Shown in pieces: positions 55,823 through 64,000 of a DNA stretch of 64,000 nt. Each line of letters begins with the position of its first letter. Within the stretch, counting starts at the first letter, position 1. The notes below the pieces were generated by a model that was not told where the DNA came from, did not search any database, and saw only the letters and a program-made list of their open reading frames with translations. Location: positions 23,538,827 to 23,602,826 of the forward strand of contig OY783196.1 of NCBI GenBank assembly GCA_963678675.1, given 5' to 3'. The DNA comes from Xiphydria camelus. Lineage: Eukaryota > Arthropoda > Insecta > Hymenoptera > Xiphydriidae. The translations under genes were made by a program, and so were the position numbers.

Positions 55823-57102
55823 TACGACAACTCTTCAAACGACGTAGCAGAGGCTCTTAAAATTTGATACATTCGCTTTACAATCGAGCCGCTGAGTATA
55901 CCCGATTATATTTTTTTCTCAGATGTGTAAGTATATAAGCACAAGTGTAGGTGTGTATAAACCACGTCAATGTAGCAGCCAAAGCCGTTTAAATGAGATT
56001 ACCCGACAGTTTCATGCCCCAGATGAAAGGAAACTGGAACAGTACCCATATCTTAGTCTATAGGATATTTCCTGGACGCACGATCGCAAAGAATAGCCGA
56101 TCGCTGTGCCGTAAATTGCACGGAAACCCTTCGAACGGTACAGCCAGGGCCTCGCAATTAACACACCCGCTTCGCATCGGAAAGATAAGGCATGCGTGGC
56201 CGAGGCAGGCGGATTTAAATCGTGATTAATCATGATTTATGCGCGGACTTATACCGACGCGATCTCGTCGGCCAACTAACCTCTCTACCGCAGGAAATAT
56301 CCTAGAATTACTCGGTGATAGGTAGCCAGAGGCAGACGTATCGCAAACCGTATCCAATCGCCGCGATGAATCAACGATCCGTTTCATCGCGCCACTCTTC
56401 GAATCACCCTTCGAAAACATAATCCTACAAACGTCTTCCCGCTCGGTACGCGCGCTATTATATTCGCCACGTTGCACACGAGAAGTCGGTGAACTCTCGA
56501 CGATCCGCGAAATATCTTCTCCGCGAACTTAACGAGACGACGAAGGTTGAGGTTCGCCGTAAATCCTATCCCTCGGGGGTTATTTTCATGGGGAGGTGAA
56601 AAGGTATACATGTATGGGTGTGTAAAAAAGGAGAGAGGGAGGGAGGAAGAGAGAAGCGAAAAGGTGTTCAGGGTGTCTAGAGATCATGGAAATCATGGAG
56701 GTCATGGAAATATCATGGAATATCATGGAATTTTTTTAAATATAAAAATATGGAAATATGGAAAAACTTTTTAATTGTAATAACGTTCATATGGTCTCTG
56801 GATGCATTCGCGTAAATGTCCGTGAATGAGATCAATGGCAGGAATAGTGAGAATTGCAGCGGTATTATTGAAACAAAAATTTCTTTGCCCATAATTTCCA
56901 TGTAAAAAAGAGTTCTTATAATTACTGCGCATTCTTAGAAAGGTTCTCGGGAAAAAGAAAACTTTTCCGAGATATTACGAATTGATTGGATGAAAAATTA
57001 AAAAGTAATGGGTATTTTAAAAGAATTAGAAATACTGTCAAGGTTGGCCAGTGATGTCTAGGTTGGCCAGCCGCTGAAAATCGACGAAATATAGGCGCTA
57101 AA
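55823..57102. other. Intergenic or upstream-intron DNA, no gene recognised
   Basis: Contains a short reiterated ATCATGGAAAT motif at about 56687-56735 and a CpG-richer part at 56030-56560. Frames here have no motifs. Confidence 0.4.
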
Positions 57103-57345
57103 TTATTCTGAATCGCAGTTTTGACAAATGAAGTAGCTGGTCGTCATTTTCGCGCACTTCAAATGCACTTCTCTTTTGCATTCAATGCATGCAGCGGAAG
57201 TGTTACTATTCAAGCGATGAGGCATCGCTTCCAAACAGATGAGGCAAAGGTCCTCGTCTTCATCCGAAGAGGGCTTTTTCAGCACTTTTTTGGGTGGACG
57301 ACCTCGTTTTGCTGGTGTTTCTGCTGTAATAGAGTTGCTATTACC
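57103..57345 (-). pseudogene. AT-hook + PHD-like zinc-finger terminal exon, probably transposase-derived
   Basis: Reading from the splice acceptor TTTTTTCTTTTCAG (ends 57346) to TAA at 57103 gives 80 residues: an AT-hook (KRGRPPKK), an acidic stretch (SSDEDED), then a C4HC3 finger with CLIC, CIEC, VHLKC and CQNC. PHD-like fingers at the end of insect transposases (for example pogo/Tigger-derived) have this form. No transposase core or ATG is found nearby, so it looks like a stranded last exon. The phrase TGTCAAGGTTGGCCA (57040) and its near-complement TGGCCAACCCTGAC (57366-57379) flank it. Confidence 0.6.
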
Positions 57346-57379
57346 CTGAAAAGAAAAAATCACGGTGGCCAACCCTGAC

Positions 57380-58197
57380 TACACAAATGGTCCAACTTTG
57401 ACGACAAGCACCAGGGCCACATCGCATCACACCACAACCAAACGGGTTACCAAATCGGGTATTCACTGACACTGGAAAACTTTTTTCGTCTTTAACAAGC
57501 CACTGAGTGCACAACACGTTTTACTTTCACGCTTTAAACTCGGTGTTGCCACGAAAAGTTTGCTGTTACCAATAGAAGTTTTACCACGCTTGCAAATAGT
57601 TGAAACTAGTTTTATAAGCTGAAATATCGCAAATGGCCGACCGTTTTACGTAAATTTGTTACCTCAGTTGTATTTTGATCATGGCCGGATTTAACTTTGA
57701 TGTATCATTTTCAATTTACATCCGTAACAAACGGTTTCTAAGAATTTTACGTAAGAATGAAGAAAATTTGAAGCAACTTCAATTTGATACATGACGTGAA
57801 TCAGAAATGTTTGACTGCCCGGATGGACAAATGTACGTAAATTGTATAGCAACTTTAAGTAGGATTAGCTCATCAGATACATCAAAGTTATGTGCTCAAT
57901 GAGTCATTAAGCAAGCAAATTTATGTCATTTTAAATGATTTCAAACCAATACAAATAAAATTTATTCAATGTATTGTACATTTTTCGTACATACTCGTAT
58001 ATTGCTGCAATAAATATGGCAATTGATTTGACTCACATTATAATGGAAACTTAACAATTTTTGGAATAACAATTACTTCTCTAAACTCGTACGGCAAAAT
58101 AAATGTAGACTTTATTGGAATTAATTATTGTAGTTTGTATGAACATCGTGACGATCACACAAATCTATCTGGATGGGTAGCGAACAGAAGGAGATAG
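57380..58197. other. AT-rich intergenic DNA, no gene seen
   Basis: No frame longer than noise and no inverted-repeat structure recognised. Confidence 0.45.
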
Positions 58198-58257
58198 AGC
58201 GCGCGCGAGAGAGAGTGGGGGAGGGAGAGGGGGAGAAGGAGAGAGGAGAGAGAGGGT
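58198..58257. repeat. Purine-rich (GA)n/(GGGA)n low-complexity tract
   Basis: About 60 bases almost only G and A, including GCGCGCGAGAGAGAG and repeated GGGAGAGG units. Confidence 0.9.
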
Positions 58258-58469
58258 GAAATAATTTTTTCAACAGAACGATGAAAGTTAACGTCGGTAC
58301 ACTGCCCTCTTTACGCGTATTAACTCGATACAGTTGCTTTGGCAGGAAGAATTAATTAACCGTTCCGCTCCACATTCTATTACGGTAGTCCTCTGCAATA
58401 CTAATGACTCCCTTTAGACAGGAGCCAATCCGTGCTTATGATCCCAGAACAGGTAACAAGGGTAAACGT

Positions 58470-59300
58470 TCTATTCCGTCGCAACGTTTTCTCGTGAGTA
58501 ACCTCGCGCTCGGCGCGCACGGGGCTTCCGCCCCGTATAGTACGCGGCGCAATTCTCCGCTCGTTCGTTCGGAAGTTTCGCTCGGTGACGTGCCGCACGC
58601 TCGCCTGTGCGGCGGCTCGTGGCGACGTCAGAACGTCGCGTCCGTCGTTGACGTCGGCACGATAGTGTTATACCTCGGTGGGCACCGAGTCGTGACGCGC
58701 GCGTCTCAGCGCCGAGCCGACCGCTCAATTCCGATTTCAAGCCTGTTCGCGGCTTGTTAGACGCGCCTTTTTCCAACAGGCTCCGTCGATCGCGTCCGCT
58801 TTCAACGACGCGCGCGCAGGGCGCTTCTGGGTGGCGAGCCGCCGCTGCGCAGGTGTCGCCGTGGCGACCTCTGACTCCGCCCGCAGGAAGGAGCACTCGT
58901 TACAATCGTCACGTTCGATTCGAGCGTGTACGTAGTAAATACACCGCGATCGTTGTATCGGTTTTCAATAAATTTCGTTGCCGCGGTGAACGAGAGGCGT
59001 GGATGGATGGCGCGTGATGGACGACCACGGTCGATCGAACACGCTTCATTTATTTGTACGAGTTTTTACCGCAGCTGTGTTGGACGACGGGGATTCGTGT
59101 CGGGTTCGAACCGACACGAGACGACTCGGTCCCCGCAGCGCGGTACGGGGACGATGTATAGGCCAGAAACAACTGAATCCGTTGTGTATAACGGATATAA
59201 TGAAGGATGAATATCTCTCGGAGGAAATAAAAGCCGCTTGTAGTCACGTATGTACGGGGAGTATGGGCGTGGGACACGGGTACGGAAATTACGGGGTAAC
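58470..59300. other. CpG island-like block, possible promoter region
   Basis: The densest CpG stretch of the right half, between AT-rich flanks. Frames on both strands (58471-58896 minus, 58999-59442 plus) are arginine/alanine-rich and mutually overlapping, so not credible genes. As the ZP gene needs a noncoding first exon upstream of 50.13 kb, this is one candidate location; no TATA/Inr pair was identified. Confidence 0.35.
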
Positions 59301-59744
59301 CCGTAATTCGCGAACGGCGTCGACTGAATTAGGAGAGGATTATCCTTGGGAGGTTATAACGTATGTAAGAGGGTGTGTACGATACGCGCATATATCTCAG
59401 ACAGGCAAATCTATCGATACTTACCGACGTACAGGGGGATAATTGAAACGGAATTATCTAATATACCCCCCCGGCGCGTATCTCTCGGAGCTTATCGCGG
59501 GATTGTCGGATGTACGTATACGCGGCGCATCAAGCCGTAATAATTAATAATCGGTTCAGCCGACCGAAACGTGTGCAGCGGGTGGGCGTGGCCACTGAAT
59601 GCGTCTCCTCGATGCGAAACGATCCTTAAATCAATCGGTACACAATTCTGCCGCGCTAATCGATCGATAGTTGTTATTATCAGTTGGACACGCCGATGCG
59701 AAATATTTCTACTGGACGTTTACATTGGATGCTCCGCGCGAATA

Positions 59745-60090
59745 TATTGAGAAAAATAATTGCCACTTATAGTGTCAACAAAATATTCCTTGAATGAAGA
59801 ATACATGATCTTACATATTTTTGAGAATACAGATTTTTGCACCGAGAACAGTTTAATTGTAGTTAATAAAGGTTTGTTTGAATATGGCGAAATAAACATT
59901 TCGTTGGACCAATTAAATGCTCATTAATTATGACGAAATTTATTTGGCACAATTACATTTTATAAAGTAAGCGTTTGAATGAAATAAACGTTTTAATAAT
60001 TAGCACACATTCTCTTTTCCTAGCGAAATATTTATTTCGTCGTATTTGAAATGACATTTATTAACTATAAGCGAATTCATTTCTCGGTGT
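59745..60090. mobile_element. Composite foldback of the (T/C)GAGAAAAATAAT family
   Basis: Left end TTGAGAAAAATAATTGCCAC, right end ..CATTTCTCGGTGTGAC, with several AAATAAACGTTT/AATAAACATTTCG phrases in both orientations inside. Probably two nested elements (a second CACCGAGAACAG-type end occurs at about 59838). Confidence 0.55.
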
Positions 60091-60094
60091 GACA

Positions 60095-60193
60095 CAAGAA
60101 TATCGTCGCCTTAGAGCAGAAGTATGCTAAGTCCAACATTTACAAATGTGACTTGGTATAGTTCTGCTCTAAGGCGACGATATATATTCTTGA
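60095..60193. mobile_element. Foldback with ATATCGTCGCCTTAGAGCAG arms
   Basis: AAGAATATCGTCGCCTTAGA then GCAGAA at the left and TTCTGCTCTAAGGCGACGAT then ATATATTCTT at the right, separated by about 40 bp. Confidence 0.8.
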
Positions 60194-60289
60194 TTCAAGA
60201 GTGCCCCCCAAAAAAAACGAAGCACTTGAACCTACCCAATATACGACTCGGGAGAAGACCGAGCGCGCCTCGAGTCGCGAAAGTGCAAC

Positions 60290-60508
60290 TAAGGCCTAGC
60301 GCATACATACAACTTTTAGTTGTACAATTATTTAGTTGTGTGTCATAAGTTTATGGGAATGCATGAACGCGCACATACTATCAACCCGATAGTTGCTCGA
60401 CAAAAAAATGAAAAAGCCACATCGACCTCCTTTCGAGAGAGACGAGCATACAACTCGACTAAATAGTTTAGTCGATGTGTAAAGTTGTATGTATATGCGC
60501 TAGCCCTA
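60290..60508. mobile_element. Foldback MITE with TAGCGCATACATACAACTTT arms
   Basis: The left arm is mirrored by AAAGTTGTATGTATATGCGC then TAG on the right. Inner arms: TTAGTTGT / ACAACT. Confidence 0.75.
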
Positions 60509-61420
60509 ACGCGCAAGTGCCACATCACGACGCGAGATCGCGCGAAAGTGCGGCGAATGCAAATACCTACGCGCGTGCTATAAATCTGGTCCGTATTAAC
60601 GAGCGTCGTGTCGCGCAGTGGCCTGCGCCAGGAAATTAAATGAAATAGTTATCTATATAGGTGCTCCGGGCGTTTCGTGGCGGAGCGCGTCTCGAGATCA
60701 TTTGTCCATCGGTGAATGACGCGCGAACGATTTGTGAGATCGGTAGTGCGTATGTGCTCCCGAGGCGCGCTTCGCTCGCGACTCGTCTGACCCTAGCGCA
60801 GTCCGTACCTACTAGTTAGTCGTAATTGCGTAAACGTATTATTACCTACTGTGTCGGCGATCTTCGCCGAAGTAAACATGTCGCGAGTCGTGCCTACCTC
60901 CTGCCGCGAGCCGGTTGATCGTTAAAGGTTTAATTACGGCAGCTGGTTTATGGAAAAGCCTTATAGCGAGAAGCCACTCATTGGTGGAGAGTACGGCACG
61001 TGTGTGTCGGACGATCGAACGACGAATTTGGAGATGGGTGAAATATTGCTGGAATTTCGAATATCGCGTTAAAGGATGTATAATAATAATTTCACGATTA
61101 AAAATTTCATTTGAAAATTCAAGTGAGAGTAACTCAAGCAATTGTCAACTACATTTGTACCTAAAATATTACAATATATAAAATAATAAATGGTTATGTC
61201 TACATTATCCTTTCGTTTTGAATGTTAATTTATAAAATGAATATTGAAACATGATACAAGTACTCAAGTATTACTGAACAGTCAGGTTCTTTGGATTTTT
61301 AAGATTCAAACTATTTTTAACAGTGTATCGAAATAAAATCGATTGATTTTTGAAGGGTCAATGCGGCATACGAACATCTCGACTCAAATAATCTCTACCA
61401 AAGCGACATTTTTAATACGA

Positions 61421-61633
61421 GGTCTTACCGTCTGATATTGACATAGGAATCGCGCGAGTGCGAGTGAGAACGCAGATTAACCCTGGTGAACGTATAAGAG
61501 TTTCTCTGTCGCATACTCTAACTGGACAAGTTCGAGAAGGACGGAAAATGTGCGACAAAGAGGCTCTTATACATTCACCTGTGTTCTCACTCGCACTCGC
61601 ACGATTCCTATGTCAATATCAGACGGTAAGACC
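61421..61633. mobile_element. Foldback MITE with GGTCTTACCGTCTGATATTG arms
   Basis: About 210-bp palindrome. The arms include GACATAGGAATCGCGCGAGT then GCGAGTGAGAAC, mirrored at the right with few changes. Confidence 0.85.
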
Positions 61634-61646
61634 CGGTATACTCGTT

Positions 61647-61914
61647 GTACAAGTCTATGAGAGAAACTTAACCGCGGTTACTTCCATATCAGATCTCAAC
61701 TTCACCTTTAACACATCATCATCTGATGACTAGTCTACCAGAAGGAAACCTATGCACTGTGACATCTCTATCAAGACATATTTCTTATAGGTATTACGTC
61801 ACAGTGGAGAGATTTCCTTCTGGTAGACTGGTCATCAAATGGTGATGTATTAAATATTGAGCTGAAATCAGGCAGGGAAATAACCGCAGTTGAGTTCCTT
61901 TCATAAACTTGTAC
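61647..61914. mobile_element. Foldback MITE with GTACAAGTCTATGAGAGAAA arms
   Basis: The outer arms (..CTTAACCGCGGTTA / TAACCGCAGTTGAG..) and inner arms (CTAGTCTACCAGAAGGAAA / TTTCCTTCTGGTAGACTGG) are complementary. Follows directly after the 61421 foldback. Confidence 0.75.
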
Positions 61915-61920
61915 TATATA

Positions 61921-62095
61921 CACAGTAACAAAGTGGTGTTAGTTTTTAACACCATTTCACAGGTGTATATATATAGACCTATTATATATGTACCACATGT
62001 GGTGTCATTCCGTCTTATTCCATTGCTATTTAAAATCAAAAGTGGTCTATATACTCGTAGGTCCACACCGCAGAATTGTTTAGCGTACCTAATAG
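61921..62095 (+). repeat. Dispersed repeat family B, copy 2
   Basis: Partner of 46546-46705. Contains AAAGTGGTGTTAGTTTTTAA then CACCATTTCAC and GTGTCATTCCGTCTTATTCC. Confidence 0.75.
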
Positions 62096-63640
62096 AAATT
62101 TCGCTTGGGTGGAAATGGTATGAGTAAAGATGTCCATATGCCGTCAATGCGCGAGTGCCTTTTATATAAAACAGTGGTAGTCGATAACGATAAGAAATAG
62201 CTATATAAACGGCGGTAATTTTGATTTATAATCAATTAATCATCTATTCTACAACATCTGCGAGGTGTTATCCTTCTCTCGTTATTTTGAACCATAGCGC
62301 GGGAATCTTTCCATCATATTCTGGTTTATTTTCGGACAAAAGCTCCAATTTAAAAAGTAGAATTGCCAGATTAAACATTTATCCCTAGGCTAATTAATGG
62401 GAGATTCGTGATGAGCGAATTCAAAGCTTAGAACGATGAAATGAAGTATTTAAAATCAGAGTCGTTTGACAGATGGGAGGCGTTTATCGCTAATGAGCTT
62501 TCATTTATTTAAATTATGTGCTCCATTTATTCCTAGTGATATGTCTACATTCATATAGCTACCCGTCACATCCTCACGGAAACTACTAGGAGCCTATCCG
62601 GCTCCGATTAAAGTCATTAATTTCATCATTTGGTAAGCTCTAGTCCTTCTTGGCTAGGATCCCCGGCTAGTCACGGAATGAACATTTAATTCGGCATGTC
62701 TACTTCTTTCCGCTTGAGATTTTATTTGGAGGAAAGTACGCTGCAAAAAAATTAGTCCGCTTTTTACCTTTTTCCCGAGCTTCGCACGGCATGCTTGCAA
62801 TAAGTCGGTTTTCTGGTTTTAAAATTGCCCCTAAATACAGAATTCGTTACATAAGATCTATTTTCAGAATTATTATCTCGAAATTTAAGTTCCAATTTCA
62901 GTTAATAACGAAAGGGAATATTTCGTTGCGAAACTTTGCGTTTAACGTTTACCTTCAGTTTGTATTTTGGTTAAAAGTTCTGACGAACTTTCGTTCTATT
63001 TTCCTTTAATGTTTTTAGAAATAACGGTGAAGAATATCAAAGTAATTTCCCGGTAAGGTTACTTTGATGTTACGTCATCAACCGATTAAAGGCCAGCTGG
63101 TTTGTTTCAGACCCACGACAAAAATTCACTCTATGTTAATATATGCCTTGTACAAGCATCGCGATATATCTTCGCATCGACTCCGAGGTCTTTGAAATTC
63201 AGGATTGTCATCACAACTCGTTATCCTTTATCTGTACATGAAAAAAGAATAATGAATATATGAAATTATACGAGTTATCTGTTACGCTCATTATTCTGCA
63301 AAGATATATTTGGTCGCGTTGAGTTAAAGGGGATTTCGGAGCAGCTTCGAAAAAATCAGGATGAGTTCGACATAAAAGAAAAATGCATGTCGAATATTTT
63401 TATCGGAGGTTCAATGTGACGTGATGCTTTATCTTTTTGATCCTAAATAGACTTACATATTATAATATGTGATCATCATAACGTTCGCGCAAACTACGAC
63501 AATCGATTGTTCTAAAATTACGTTTATATTGTCGCATGAATTAAAAAAAATAACTAAATATATTAACTTTTTAAATAAATTGTTAAGTTTGCATTATAAT
63601 GTGATTCGTATGAATCACTACATTTGTCATAGCAACATAT
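62096..63640. other. AT-rich intergenic DNA, no gene seen
   Basis: No credible frame, RNA gene or repeat recognised. Confidence 0.4.
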
Positions 63641-64000
63641 ACAGGGTGACATTTTGAAAACTTGCCACCCCAATATCTCAGAAAGTTACAGAGATTTTCT
63701 AGAAAAAGAAAATACGGTTTCGGCAGTGGAGAGGGGGAACCAAAATGACATAATCGGAGATGCACCCCCTCCAACCCCCTTAGGGGTAGCCTCTCCAACT
63801 TTGTAATCTTAAATAGCAACCCCCATGTGTGATACAGCGTTGGAAAGCTCTTTAAAAATGCTTTACAACAACATCAAATTTTGGTACCTTTCGATGAGTA
63901 ATTTTTGCGCAAATCGAGAAAGAAACTGCTAGAAGTAAGTTGTCAATTTACTTATTAAAGGTCAATTACGAGACAATAAATTTTCAAAATGATTTCCATT
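63641..64000. repeat. Partial repeat running off the window (ACAGGGTGACATTTTGAAAA)
   Basis: Begins like the common insect repeats that open with ACAGGGTGWC and continues with CACCCCCTCCAACCCCCTTA. The other end is outside the window. Confidence 0.45.

Noticed and set aside
58471..58896. 141-codon minus-strand frame
   Set aside because: Alanine/arginine-rich, in a CpG island, no motif. More likely promoter/5' UTR DNA.
59095..59125. tRNA-like B box (GGGTTCGAACC)
   Set aside because: Forms a simple palindrome (GTGTCGGGTTCGAACCGACAC) with no A box or cloverleaf around it.

Overview
This is insect nuclear DNA, most likely from a hymenopteran and probably an ant. The evidence is intron-bearing genes with GT/AG splice sites, an arthropod-type TATA + TCAGT core promoter, a replication-type histone gene ending in the animal histone stem-loop, a cuticle-type ZP gene, CpG-rich islands in AT-rich DNA, and very many foldback/MITE elements. 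Species was not determined; the ant assignment is inference.

Layout. 1-4.37 kb: no gene recognised; dispersed and foldback repeats plus CpG-rich DNA. 4.37-7.34 kb (minus): a four-exon F-box/LRR gene of 427 codons, rebuilt here from phase-compatible splice sites. 7.58-12.67 kb: a nested transposon complex bounded by piggyBac-like ends (TTAA + CCC...GGG + TTAA) that holds a pogo-like MITE, two large inverted-repeat elements and inner foldbacks. 13.75-21.55 kb (minus): a complete, very young BEL/Pao LTR retrotransposon with near-identical 985-bp LTRs, a CGAGC target duplication, a tRNA-Tyr-type primer site, a nine-unit tandem repeat before gag, and gag and pol in one frame separated by a single TGA followed by CTA. 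23-24.2 kb: a foldback, a pogo-like MITE and a double GGGCCGG foldback. 24.38-26.28 kb (plus): an intronless, tail-less CWC22 (nucampholin) paralogue with its own TATA/Inr promoter. 27.0-27.5 kb (minus): a divergent intronless H2B with TATA box and histone 3' stem-loop. 28.7-32.5 kb: MITEs, including a truncated Harbinger element beside another TTA-flanked MITE.

33.1-50.1 kb (minus): a seven-coding-exon ZP-domain membrane protein (590 aa; signal peptide, ZP domain, furin-like RRKR site, transmembrane helix), resembling the dusky/miniature/dusky-like cuticular ZP family. Its first coding intron is about 10.6 kb and, like the DNA upstream, is packed with foldback elements; many end in CACTGAG...CTCAGTG-type sequence flanked by TA. 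50-64 kb: no complete host gene recognised, only an AT-hook/PHD-finger exon of probable transposon origin at 57.1 kb, CpG-rich blocks that may hold the ZP gene's 5' UTR and promoter, and more repeats.

The genes do not form one pathway. The two items most worth following up are the CWC22 retrogene-like paralogue (a CWC22 paralogue is the male determiner in the house fly) and the retrotransposon's UGA-CUA gag/pol junction together with its hairpin-forming leader repeat.
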